This document shows, piece after piece, positions 43,328 through 52,259 of a stretch of 64,000 nt of DNA. Source of the stretch: Asaia bogorensis (GTDB taxonomy: Bacteria > Pseudomonadota > Alphaproteobacteria > Acetobacterales > Acetobacteraceae). Location: positions 83,394-147,393 of the forward strand of contig NZ_UEGO01000016.1 in the NCBI RefSeq assembly GCF_900465345.1, written 5' to 3'. The notes below the pieces were generated by a model. The model did no database searches, had not been told where the DNA came from, and saw only the letters and a list, made by a program, of their open reading frames with translations. Each line of letters begins with the position of its first letter. Positions within the stretch are counted from its first letter, which is position 1. The translations under genes were made by a program, and so were the position numbers.

Positions 43328-43633
43328 ATCTGCGATCAGGCCACGTATCCCCGATGAATTTTATTGCATAAACGCATCAAAACACCCCTTCCGCTCTTTT
43401 AAAAAAACATTTATCGTTTCGATGGATCAACGGAAATGGGTCGAACCGGAAAGCCCTCTGCCGCGACATATGCGGCAGGATGCCCGGTCGGCTCATTCCC
43501 TGCCCTATCCACTTGCCCATCACATCACCTGACAAAGCCGGGGATATACAGGCGCGCCCGCTCGATTTCTCACGCCCATATTATTTCGATATCGGAACAA
43601 AAAAGTACGCTTTTACGGATCGGAAGGACTTCG
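43328..43633. other. Leader region between two TonB receptor genes
   Basis: 306 bp with no separate gene. A long open frame upstream of the second receptor start is out of context for a signal peptide. The region contains an AT-rich part (43355-43425) followed by a large inverted repeat (43436-43496). Confidence 0.4.
43436..43496 (+). promoter_or_regulatory. Structured leader hairpin before the second TonB receptor
   Basis: The outer helix 43436-43449 pairs with 43484-43496, 13 pairs including two G-U and one bulged A. The inner helix CTGCCGC (43458-43464) pairs with GCGGCAG (43472-43478) around the loop GACATAT. The strands between the helices are 8 and 5 bases. There is no T-tract, and it lies 138 bp before the start codon. 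It could be a regulatory RNA element or an operator. Confidence 0.5.
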
Positions 43634-46243
43634 ATGAAAAAAAGACTCGCCCTGCTGACCGTCTCTCTGGGAGCCATTACGGCTGTCACGTCAGCCCAGC
43701 AGGCCCATGCACAAGCCACTCACCCGGCGCAAAATCGGGCCAAGGCTGCAAAGGCAGCTCAAAAGACCGATACCAAACCCCACACAGCGCCTGCACGTCG
43801 TGCCCGACCCGTTTCGGGAGAAGAATCCGTCATTGTGACCGGAACCCACGCGGTCAACCGCAAGGCCCGCGACAGCACGAGCCCCATCACCGTCATCAGC
43901 GGGGCCGAACTTGCGCGTTCAGGTCAGCTGAACCTGACCGATGCCATCACGCGGGTTTATCCGGCCATCAATATCCAGGCACGCGGGAGCGATACAGCAG
44001 CGCTTACAGGCTCGATCCGTATGCGCGGCCTCAACCCGAACCAGGTTCTGGTGCTCGTTGATGGCAAGAGGCGGCACGTCACGGGCAATGTCGTCCAGAA
44101 TCCCGGTCCCCAGTTCGGCTCGACACCTGTCGATCTCAACATGATCCCGGCCAATGCCATCGATCATATCGAGGTGCTACAGGATGGTGCCGCAGCGCAA
44201 TACGGATCGGACGCCATCGCGGGTGTGGTAAACATCATCACCAAGAAACAGGATCATGGCCTGCATATGACCGCGCAGACCGGCGCCAACGCCTATGCCG
44301 GAAGCGGGTGGAACTACCAGCTCAATGCCGATGGCGGGACCAAACTCGGCCGCGACGGCTATCTGCATCTCAGCGGGCAGATCTATCACACGGATCATTT
44401 CTACACGAATACGATTGACCACCGCCTCCTGCCCTACGCGCCGGCGGGGGCCAATACGAGCGGCTATTACGGTATTCTTCCCAATGCCATCAAGGTGCCG
44501 ACAAACTCAAACAAGATCCTGAGCACTCCCGAGGAAACACGCGAAAATCTGGGTATCGACTTCGGAAAGCCGATTACAGCCGATATCGATTTTTACGGTC
44601 TCATTACCTATGGGCATCGTCACGCTGAATCCATCCAGAATTACCGCGTTCCCAATATCGCTCCCACCCTTTACCCCACAGGTTTCTCGCCGATCGAGGT
44701 CATTGAGGAAAACGATTATCAGGCCAATCTTGGGATCAGAGGCAGTCATTTCTTTGGGTTCGACTGGGATCTGAGCACCGAATATGGCGCTGATGAAGAC
44801 GACATCAACACCAAGAACACTGCCAATACCGGTATGCTGGGATCATCATGCCAGACTACCAACAAGGCCAAGGCCTATTATTCGTCGCAGGGCTGCGGGT
44901 ACTCGCCAACCAGTGCGCGGGCCGAAACCTATCGCAATGCGATGTGGACCAATAATCTCGACTTCCGGCGCAGCTTCCGCATCACCAATGCCGTGCCCAT
45001 GACGCTCGCTTTCGGCGGTCAGCACAGGCTTGAGATGTATGACATCGTGGCGGGTGAACCTCCGTCCTACGAGGCAGGCGGCACGCAGGGCTATGCAGGT
45101 GCCGCGCCACAGAACGCAGGAAGTTGGAGCCGTGATATCTGGGCCGCCTATCTGGATGATGACTTTCATCCCCTGCCCAAGCTGGACATCGATCTGGCCG
45201 GACGCTTCGAACACTATACCGATGCGGGCAACACCGAGAACGGCAAGATCTCGGCGCGCTATGATTTCACCAAACGTATCGCCGTGCGTGCCACTATCAG
45301 CAACGGATTTCGTGCCCCAACCCTTGCCGAGCAGCATTACTCTGCCCTGAGCGTGGGACCGACCTCGGCATCCGGCCTGCTTCCGGTCTCATCGGACGCT
45401 GCAAGGACGCTGGGAGCCAGCGCTCTCAAGCCTGAGAGATCGACCAATGCCAGTGGTGGTATCGTGCTCGAGCCGCTCGATAATTTCCACATCGAGGCGG
45501 ATGTCTATCAGATCAACCTGCGTGATCGTATTGTGCAGGGCGGTACCGTTGTCGGGGCACAGGCCATCGCAGCCATCGAACAGCTGGGCTACACCCTGCC
45601 CGGTGGCGCGACCCTGACGAACCCGACGGGCTTCTCGGCCTATTACTTCTCGAACGGGGCAAGCACACGCACCCAGGGTATCGACATCAAGGCTGACTAT
45701 CGCCTCAGGATGCATCGCTACGGCAATCTGCTGCTCTCGATGGGCCTCAATATCAACCGAACCACCCTGACCCATAACGGTCTTTCGGCCACCGGAACGC
45801 CTTTGCTCAATGCCCAGACCACGGCTTATCTCACCAGCGAGTCACCCCGTAGCAAAATCGTGCTGAACGCCTATTACACGCTGGGCAACTGGGACGTGAA
45901 CCTGCGGCAGTCGCGCTATGGTCAGACGGTCGGGATGCTTACCTATCAGGACTGGACACCGGCCAGCGCCATTTGTCCAATCAATGGCAAGGCATTGCGC
46001 GGTTCGAATGTGTGTTTTGCGCAGTTCAAGAACACCCCGCGCTGGCTGACCGATCTCGAGATCGGCTATCGCTTCGACCACCACTGGCATGTCGCTGTCG
46101 GGGCCAACAACATCTTCAACATACGCCCCCGCAAGGTACCTGCCCAACTCGCCTCATATGGCGTGCTGGTTTACGACAGCGCCTCGGCACAGGTGCCGAT
46201 CAATGGTGGCTACTATTTCGGGCGCATCAACGCAGATTTCTGA
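43634..46243 (+). CDS. TonB-dependent outer-membrane receptor with classic plug
   Basis: 869-residue receptor. Start ATG 43634 has GGAAGGA upstream and gives a signal peptide (KKRLALLTVSLGAITAVTSAQQAHA). The TonB box/plug is canonical: ESVIVTGTHAVNRKARDSTSPITVISGAEL, RGLNPNQVLVLVDGKRRH, IEVLQDGAAAQYGSDAIAGVVNIITKK. The barrel includes ISNGFRAPTLAEQHYS and ends YYFGRINADF. Similar receptors take up siderophores or sugars; the ligand cannot be told. It shares a bidirectional terminator with the convergent DcaP-like porin. Confidence 0.93.
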   Translation: MKKRLALLTVSLGAITAVTSAQQAHAQATHPAQNRAKAAKAAQKTDTKPHTAPARRARPVSGEESVIVTGTHAVNRKARDSTSPITVISGAELARSGQLNLTDAITRVYPAINIQARGSDTAALTGSIRMRGLNPNQVLVLVDGKRRHVTGNVVQNPGPQFGSTPVDLNMIPANAIDHIEVLQDGAAAQYGSDAIAGVVNIITKKQDHGLHMTAQTGANAYAGSGWNYQLNADGGTKLGRDGYLHLSGQIYHTDHFYTNTIDHRLLPYAPAGANTSGYYGILPNAIKVPTNSNKILSTPEETRENLGIDFGKPITADIDFYGLITYGHRHAESIQNYRVPNIAPTLYPTGFSPIEVIEENDYQANLGIRGSHFFGFDWDLSTEYGADEDDINTKNTANTGMLGSSCQTTNKAKAYYSSQGCGYSPTSARAETYRNAMWTNNLDFRRSFRITNAVPMTLAFGGQHRLEMYDIVAGEPPSYEAGGTQGYAGAAPQNAGSWSRDIWAAYLDDDFHPLPKLDIDLAGRFEHYTDAGNTENGKISARYDFTKRIAVRATISNGFRAPTLAEQHYSALSVGPTSASGLLPVSSDAARTLGASALKPERSTNASGGIVLEPLDNFHIEADVYQINLRDRIVQGGTVVGAQAIAAIEQLGYTLPGGATLTNPTGFSAYYFSNGASTRTQGIDIKADYRLRMHRYGNLLLSMGLNINRTTLTHNGLSATGTPLLNAQTTAYLTSESPRSKIVLNAYYTLGNWDVNLRQSRYGQTVGMLTYQDWTPASAICPINGKALRGSNVCFAQFKNTPRWLTDLEIGYRFDHHWHVAVGANNIFNIRPRKVPAQLASYGVLVYDSASAQVPINGGYYFGRINADF

Positions 46244-46280
46244 CCTGCATGCGGATCGGTTCATCGACAGATGCATAAAA

Positions 46281-46306
46281 AAAGCCGGGCAGAAACGCCC
46301 GGCTTT
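46281..46306. terminator. Bidirectional rho-independent terminator
   Basis: A perfect 10-bp stem, AAAGCCGGGC (46281-46290) with GCCCGGCTTT (46297-46306), has the 6-nt loop AGAAAC. An A-run before and T-run after the stem give U-tracts on both strands. It lies between convergent genes. Confidence 0.95.
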
Positions 46307-46337
46307 TTCCGTTGAAGATCCTCGCGAGGCCCCGCCC

Positions 46338-48092
46338 TTACTGGAAGGGCAGATAACGCAGCGAGAGGAACACCATGTTGTCGTTCGTGTGCGGCGTACC
46401 ACCCACACCGCTGAAGGAGGTAACATAGGTGTAGGAGTATTGGGCACCAACACGCAGCGTACCGTAATCGCCATGCAGATAGGTCCACCAGAAGCCGGCC
46501 GTACCCTGCACAACGCGGTTGATGCTGGTCTGGCAGGCGCTCGACGCGGCGCCCTCGATATCACATCCACCTACGTTGTAGAGCGGGTTGCCATAACCGT
46601 AATGCTTGCCGCCGACGTCGAAATACGAGCGTGAACGCAGCATTTCCATGCCGCCATAGGCGTAAAGCTGCAGCGCCTTGGTGGCATTGCCGTAAAGGCC
46701 GACCAGCACGTTGGCCGCTGGCATGGGCTTGACCTGGCCCTTGGAATCAATGGTCACGTCAGGAATATTGGACGTGCCGTAACGCCCGATCCCGGTGCCA
46801 ATCAGGCCAGAAGCCTGGAAGAACACCTTGTGCGACTTCTCGACCGGCAGGATGAGGCCGCCGCCGCCGCCGCCAGCCAGCTTGGTACTGCTCTGGCCCG
46901 TGCCGGTATAGGAGACACGGCTATGGGCAAAGCGCAGCAGCCCGGTCAGCTCATAATGACCCCAACCCGGGTCAGCCGCGAGCTTGCCGATGATGTCTGG
47001 CGCCACATCTGTCGAATAGGTGGTGGACGGATTGTTCACGTTCACACCGTTGTTCTGATAAGTCGCACTCGTAGCGCCGGTCGGCAGGTAGGGCGTATTA
47101 TACCCAGCGGCGATGACCTGCTGCGGGTTCTCGACCGAGATGCCCATATTATAGCGGCCGTGATCGAAGCCCTTGACCAGTCGGATCTGGGTATTACGTG
47201 TCCAGTTGAAGCCCGGGATATACTGGGCATCGATCGATAGCGGCACCTGCTCGTCACGGGCGCGCATGCCGTGGTTGAACATGGTGAGAAGCGACCAGTT
47301 CTGACCGCCAAGCAGTGTCAGTTCGTCGCTGTCGTCAATCAGCTGACCGTAGAAGACGCGCTCACGAAGAACATAGGAGTTGGACTGACGCGAGTTGGAT
47401 GATGAACCAGCACCCTGGAAATCGGTTTCGATATAGGCCTGTGCGCGGAGGTTGCGGGTGATGTCACCTTCCACCAGCGCGGCGAGGCGACTCTGGCGCG
47501 CCGATTCATGGAACTCGTTGATGTGGTAGTTCGGGCTGTTTGCGAAAGGAATGGACCCGAAATTGGATGAGATGTCAGACACGTTGTTGCGCGACCTGAA
47601 CATGGTCGCGGCCTCGACATAACCACCGAGAGTGATGCGTACGCCACCAATCTGGATCTGACCACGATGAAGCGGCCCATAGAGATCGGTCACGCGGCCG
47701 GTCGGCGTGCCTGTCAGCTGGCCATAAGGGGTTGCGGCATTGACAGGAGGCAGGAGAACATTGCTGTTCGGCCCCGGAGCCGATGCCGTGGAGAAACCAC
47801 CCGTCGCAGCCTGGCCCGAGCCGTGCGCGGGCATGCCACGATATCCGTTACGTGCACCGTAGGGATCGTTTTCCTCTGATTGTCTCTGTTGTGCCAGCTG
47901 GTCATGAATACGCTTCATCTCGCGATTATGCTCGCGCTTCATGTCGGCCAGCTGGGACTGCATAGCCTTGATCTGCTTCTCCATCAGGGTCATCTGATCG
48001 AGACTGGCTGCGCGTACCGGCGTCGCAATAGCCAGAGAGGCCAGAGATACCGACGCCAGCAGCAGGCGACAGGCACGGGGGAGAGAGGTCAT
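46338..48092 (-). CDS. DcaP-like trimeric porin with N-terminal coiled coil
   Basis: 584-residue outer-membrane protein. Signal peptide (LLLASVSLASLAIATPVRA) is followed by a coiled coil (LDQMTLMEKQIKAMQSQLADMKREHNREMKRI), a low-complexity linker, and a porin barrel starting IQIGGVRITLGGYVEAATMFRSRNN and ending VFLSLRYLPFQ. The coiled coil plus GGY/RS barrel pattern matches DcaP-family trimeric channels for dicarboxylate-like anions. Six consecutive Gly lie in a barrel loop (KLAGGGGGGLI). Transcribed convergently with the TonB receptor. Confidence 0.87.
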   Translation of the reverse strand: MTSLPRACRLLLASVSLASLAIATPVRAASLDQMTLMEKQIKAMQSQLADMKREHNREMKRIHDQLAQQRQSEENDPYGARNGYRGMPAHGSGQAATGGFSTASAPGPNSNVLLPPVNAATPYGQLTGTPTGRVTDLYGPLHRGQIQIGGVRITLGGYVEAATMFRSRNNVSDISSNFGSIPFANSPNYHINEFHESARQSRLAALVEGDITRNLRAQAYIETDFQGAGSSSNSRQSNSYVLRERVFYGQLIDDSDELTLLGGQNWSLLTMFNHGMRARDEQVPLSIDAQYIPGFNWTRNTQIRLVKGFDHGRYNMGISVENPQQVIAAGYNTPYLPTGATSATYQNNGVNVNNPSTTYSTDVAPDIIGKLAADPGWGHYELTGLLRFAHSRVSYTGTGQSSTKLAGGGGGGLILPVEKSHKVFFQASGLIGTGIGRYGTSNIPDVTIDSKGQVKPMPAANVLVGLYGNATKALQLYAYGGMEMLRSRSYFDVGGKHYGYGNPLYNVGGCDIEGAASSACQTSINRVVQGTAGFWWTYLHGDYGTLRVGAQYSYTYVTSFSGVGGTPHTNDNMVFLSLRYLPFQ

Positions 48093-48499
48093 GTCAGGTT
48101 CATCTTCCGATGCTGCGGTGGGTGTGAGCCTCCCTTAGTCGGTGGCCCCGCGCATGACCTGCGAAGCTTTGATGACTCCCATATGACAGTTCGATGACAA
48201 CTGGCCTAAGACGCTGTTATCAAACAATAATCCAATTCCACACCATGACGTTGCGTGGCAGGTTCCTGACAAAGTATGAATAATTGTGGTTTCCGAGACA
48301 CAGATACGGTCCCGCGGCGAGCCCCTGAAGCCTCAGGAAAAGGCCTCCTTACATCGGCAGGCCGATCACCTGGTCTGTACCAGCACCGGCGGCGTCCAGC
48401 ACGCTGTCAGGGCGAGCCACTAACCGACAAAGGGAGCGGCATCATATCCCGCCCTGCCCCACAGCGTCCCGCGTCATGCCTATGATCGTCGACGGAGCG
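48093..48499. other. Intergenic region upstream of the DcaP-like porin
   Basis: About 400 bp without a supported gene; a 69-codon frame (48276-48485) has no family features. An AT-rich patch at 48215-48245 likely carries the porin promoter on the minus strand. Confidence 0.4.
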
Positions 48500-48528
48500 G
48501 CTGGCGCAGCTTGATGAACTGCGCCAGC
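48500..48528 (-). terminator. Hairpin downstream of the SDR dehydrogenase
   Basis: A perfect 10-bp stem, GCTGGCGCAG (48500-48509) with CTGCGCCAGC (48519-48528), has a 9-nt loop and lies 13 bases after the SDR stop. No U-tract in the minus direction. Confidence 0.6.
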
Positions 48529-48541
48529 GCTCGGGCATTTT

Positions 48542-49321
48542 TCAGAGAATGGTATAGCCGCCGTCGATCAGGATATCGGCACCGTTGATCATTGCCGCAC
48601 CGGAGGAGGCAAGGAACACTGCGGCGGCAGCGATTTCCTCGGGAATGGCGAAGCGCCCGGCTGGGATACGCTTGATGGCGGCTTCACCCTTTTCACCCGC
48701 CCAGGCCTTCTTGCCGAGCTCGGTCATAACCACGGTCGGGGAAAGCGTATTGACTGTGATACCGTATTTACCCCATTCCGCGGCGAAGGTCTTGGACATG
48801 CCGATCACGCCGAATTTCGAGGCGCAGTAGGCAACGTGCTCCTCGATCGCGACTGTTCCAGCCTGCGAGGCGAGATTGATGATACGCCCGCCCTTGCCTG
48901 CCTTGATCATCGCCTGACCGACAGTCTGGGTAACCAGGAAGCTACCCTTCAGGTTGATGGCAATCGTCTTGTCCCAATAATCCAGCGGGAGCGTCTCGGC
49001 AGGTGCAAGGAACACGACGCCGGCACAATTGACCAGAATATCGAGCTGGCCAAACGCCGTCTGCACGTCCGTTACGGCCTTGGCCACGGAGTCCGGATTG
49101 GAGACATCACAGGAGAAGGGTACAGCCGCATCACCCAGCTCGGCAGCTTTGGCGGCCGCGTTGTCCAGATTGACATCGACCAGCGCAACCCTGGCGCCCT
49201 TGCGGATAAACGCGGTTGCAATGGCTGCACCGATGCCCGATGCGCCACCCGTAACCAGCGCTACCTTCCCCTTGAGCGAAAAGTCGAGATCGACATCGGC
49301 TGCTGAGAAATCCATCTTCAT
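48542..49321 (-). CDS. SDR-family polyol/threitol-type dehydrogenase
   Basis: 259-residue short-chain dehydrogenase. Cofactor loop TGGASGIG, an Asp after beta-2 (LVDVN) favouring NAD over NADP, NCAG, and the catalytic Ser-Tyr-Lys set (NLASQAG, AYCASKFG). The family resembles GolD/galactitol-type polyol dehydrogenases, which interconvert polyols and ketoses; the exact substrate is uncertain. The start ATG 49321 has GGAG 7 bases upstream; an in-frame GTG at 49327 is too close to that site. Confidence 0.9.
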   Translation of the reverse strand: MKMDFSAADVDLDFSLKGKVALVTGGASGIGAAIATAFIRKGARVALVDVNLDNAAAKAAELGDAAVPFSCDVSNPDSVAKAVTDVQTAFGQLDILVNCAGVVFLAPAETLPLDYWDKTIAINLKGSFLVTQTVGQAMIKAGKGGRIINLASQAGTVAIEEHVAYCASKFGVIGMSKTFAAEWGKYGITVNTLSPTVVMTELGKKAWAGEKGEAAIKRIPAGRFAIPEEIAAAAVFLASSGAAMINGADILIDGGYTIL

Positions 49322-49947
49322 GATCACGCTCCATGTGATTTATCACACAGAACATAGAGCGTTTGATCGAAACGCGTAAGCACTCATCACACCAGATCAC
49401 AGTAAATTCAGGCACGTTTCTTTCGGAATGTAACTGACAACAATGTATCGTCTTAACAATGATCGTGTCGTTGAGAAAACTGGATAACAGCGGTCCTAAA
49501 ATCTATTTTCGACATAGGCATCGAAACCTTGATGAGGCAGCGCGCGCAGGATCAATGACTTGGAATGCGAATTGCCCATTGCGCGAATGGGCGAGGCTGC
49601 CGAAGGACACAGTCCGGAGCCTATGCCTGCGTGACCCGCACGACTTGCAGTTTGAGCATAGTGGTATCACCGCATCAGAAGGTGCGATGCAGGGATCGGA
49701 TATCACCCGCCTTCGGCGCGAACGACGCCGGAATCACGGGCAACGCCTCTCCCGGCAAGGTCGGACATGCTGCCGTGATATCCCTCATCCGGGATATCCT
49801 CTCACCTCTCCTAACGTATGCCCTGAAAGCAGGATATCGCCTGATTCAGGCCTGGCGTAGAACGGGCTAAGTTCAGGAACTAAATTGCGAAGTTCCTTAC
49901 AAATAACAACAACAGACCTCGGAATCGGTATCCAATTATCTTTATCA
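49322..49947. other. Large gene-free region upstream of the eut operon
   Basis: About 630 bp with no supported gene. Several overlapping frames (49459-49870) read as Arg/Pro-rich sequence without family features and may be a decayed gene. AT content rises after 49870. Confidence 0.45.
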
Positions 49948-49976
49948 TTGACAAATCTGGCGATTATTTATCGTAT
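49948..49976 (+). promoter_or_regulatory. Candidate promoter of the ethanolamine operon
   Basis: A perfect -35 box TTGACA (49948-49953) is followed after 17 bases by TCGTAT (49971-49976), a weak -10, in AT-rich DNA about 60 bp before eutB. Confidence 0.5.
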
Positions 49977-50034
49977 TTCTTTCGGATCAGCATCGAACTC
50001 TTCGCTTTGAAGAGGGCATGGAACGGGCGATATC

Positions 50035-51426
50035 TTGAGCTACAAAGCCTTACTCAGTGGACAGAGCTTTACTTTCAGGGATTTGAAGCACCTCATGGCC
50101 TGTGCCTCACCCATGCGGTCAGGCGATGCCCTTGCAGGTCTTGCTGCACATAGCGCGACCGAGCGCGTTGCCGCCCGCATGGCCTTGGCCGATCTGCCCC
50201 TTTCTGCCTTCCTGAATGAGGCGCTCATCCCGTATGAGCTGGACGACGTGACGCGGCTCATCCTCGACACGCATGACGCTCAGGCATTTGCGCCGGTCTC
50301 CTCCATGACCGTCGGCATGTTCAGAGACTGGCTTCTCTCCCATGAGGCTACTACTGCGAAGATTGTCGCGTTGGCGCCTGGCCTCACGCCTGAAATGGCG
50401 GCGGCCGTCAGCAAGATCATGCGTAACCAGGATCTCATTGCCGTCGCCCGCAAGATCGAAATCATCACCCGGTTTCGCAACACAATCGGGCAGAAATCGG
50501 TTCTTGCTTCGCGTCTGCAACCCAATCACCCGACTGACGACCTCAAGGGCATCGCTATATCGACATTTGACGGTCTGCTTTACGGCTGTGGTGACGCCGT
50601 GATTGGCATCAACCCGGCCACAGACAATGTGGAAACCGGCTGCGCGCTGCTGGATATGCTTGATACGCTACGCCAGACCTATGAAATCCCGACACAAAGC
50701 TGCGTGCTCACCCATGTCACGAACACAATCGAGATCATCAACAAGGGCGGTCCGGTCGATCTGGTTTTCCAGTCCATTGCCGGGACCCAGAAAGCCAATG
50801 AAGGCTTCGGCGTCACACTCGATATCCTGACACAGGCGCATGACGCGGCGCAGAGCCTGAATCGGGGCAGCATTGGCCAAAATGTCATGTATTTTGAAAC
50901 TGGCCAGGGCGCTGCGCTCTCGGCCGGTGCGCATCATGGCCTTGACCAGCAAACGGTCGAGACACGCGCCTATGCCGTGGCACGCGCCTTCAGCCCTTTG
51001 CTGGTCAACACAGTGGTCGGCTTCATCGGCCCTGAATATCTGTATGATGGCAAGCAGATTATCCGGGCCGGGCTGGAGGACCATTTCTGCGCGAAGCTGC
51101 TGGGCGTGCCGATGGGGTGCGACGTCTGCTATACCAATCATGCCGAGGCGGACCAGGATGATATGGATGACCTGATGTTGCTCCTCGGGACCGCTGGGGT
51201 CACGTTCCTGATCGGTGTCCCAGGCGCCGATGATGTGATGCTCAACTATCAGAGCCTCGCCTTCAATGACATTCTGACCACCCGCTCGCTCCTCGGCCTG
51301 AAACCTGCGCCCGAGTTCGCGGCGTGGCTTGAGCGCATGGGCCTTTACGACCCCGTGAACGAGCGCGCGCTTACCCTCCCGGAGGGCGAGACCCGCCTGC
51401 GCGGGATGATTGGCTGGAAACCATGA
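50035..51426 (+). CDS. eutB: Ethanolamine ammonia-lyase large subunit EutB
   Basis: 463-residue catalytic subunit of adenosylcobalamin-dependent ethanolamine ammonia-lyase, which makes acetaldehyde and ammonia. Hallmarks: KALLSGQSFTFRDLKHLMACASPMRSGD, RLQPNHPTDDLKGI, GDAVIGINPATDN, IAGTQKANEGFG, MYFETGQGAALSAGAHHG and the C-terminal LNYQSLAFND. It begins with TTG. It overlaps eutC by ATGA. No EutA reactivase or microcompartment genes are adjacent. Confidence 0.96.
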   Translation: MSYKALLSGQSFTFRDLKHLMACASPMRSGDALAGLAAHSATERVAARMALADLPLSAFLNEALIPYELDDVTRLILDTHDAQAFAPVSSMTVGMFRDWLLSHEATTAKIVALAPGLTPEMAAAVSKIMRNQDLIAVARKIEIITRFRNTIGQKSVLASRLQPNHPTDDLKGIAISTFDGLLYGCGDAVIGINPATDNVETGCALLDMLDTLRQTYEIPTQSCVLTHVTNTIEIINKGGPVDLVFQSIAGTQKANEGFGVTLDILTQAHDAAQSLNRGSIGQNVMYFETGQGAALSAGAHHGLDQQTVETRAYAVARAFSPLLVNTVVGFIGPEYLYDGKQIIRAGLEDHFCAKLLGVPMGCDVCYTNHAEADQDDMDDLMLLLGTAGVTFLIGVPGADDVMLNYQSLAFNDILTTRSLLGLKPAPEFAAWLERMGLYDPVNERALTLPEGETRLRGMIGWKP

Positions 51427-52259
51427 CCCGCATCGAGCCATCAACATCCAGCGAGAAGGCCGCAGCACAGCAAGGCGATAACGGCTTTTGGGATGTCCTG
51501 CGACGGGAAACGCGCGCGCGTGTCGGGCTTGCCCGTACGGGCAATGCTCAGACGACGCCCGACGTGCTGGGTTTTCAGGCGGCTCATGCCCAGGCACGGG
51601 ACGCGGTGCACACACCTCTCGATGTCCCTGCCCTTTCCCAAGCCCTGCTCCCTGCAGTGCCTCTCGTTGTAACGAGCGCCGCACAGGATCGGCCGACCTA
51701 TCTACGCCGGCCCGATCTCGGGCGACAACTCGATGCCGCAAGCCGGGACGAGCTCACGCCGGGCAAATGGGATCTCGCTATCGTAATCGCCGACGGGCTC
51801 TCGGCGCGAGCAGTCTCGGGTTACGGCCCTGCACTGTTTCATGCCTGCCTTGCCGGTATGCCCGATCTGCGTATCGCGCCCCCTGTCATCGCCCTTCAGG
51901 GACGCGTCGCCCTTGGGGATGATATCGCCCAGAGCCTCGGGGCCAGGATGGTGGCTGTCCTGATCGGTGAGCGACCTGGCCTTTCAGTTTCAGACAGTAT
52001 GGGCGTGTATTTCACCTTCGAGCCCAGACGCGGTTGCCCGGACTCGAGACGCAACTGCCTGTCCAACATCCACACCCACGGGCTGAGTGTAACCGAGGCA
52101 AGCCTGAAACTGATCTGGCTTATTCGGGAATCCCAGCGGCTGGGCCTCAGTGGCGTCGATCTCAAGGAGCGTGCGCCTGCGGCTTCGGCAACAGATGCGG
52201 CCCTTATGAGCTCAGCCCCTCACACACAAATCAACAAGAGCCGGGAAGAGTCTCCATGA
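51423..52259 (+). CDS. eutC: Ethanolamine ammonia-lyase small subunit EutC
   Basis: 278-residue small subunit that completes the B12-binding ethanolamine ammonia-lyase. Family motifs: FWDVLRRETRARVGLARTG, TYLRRPDLGRQLDAASR, DLAIVIADGLSARAVSGY, VLIGERPGLSVSDSMGVYFTF and the RNCLSNIHTHGLS segment. The ATG overlaps the eutB stop by 4 bp, and the stop overlaps the permease ATG by 4 bp, so the three genes are translationally coupled. Confidence 0.95.
   Translation: MTRIEPSTSSEKAAAQQGDNGFWDVLRRETRARVGLARTGNAQTTPDVLGFQAAHAQARDAVHTPLDVPALSQALLPAVPLVVTSAAQDRPTYLRRPDLGRQLDAASRDELTPGKWDLAIVIADGLSARAVSGYGPALFHACLAGMPDLRIAPPVIALQGRVALGDDIAQSLGARMVAVLIGERPGLSVSDSMGVYFTFEPRRGCPDSRRNCLSNIHTHGLSVTEASLKLIWLIRESQRLGLSGVDLKERAPAASATDAALMSSAPHTQINKSREESP

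Noticed and set aside
43436..43496. Cobalamin riboswitch before the TonB receptor
   Set aside because: The B12-box-like string matches only partly and the conserved core elements are not present in order, so only a generic structured leader is claimed.
48276..48485. 69-codon open frame upstream of the DcaP-like porin
   Set aside because: Arg/Pro-rich chance frame without a family or convincing start.
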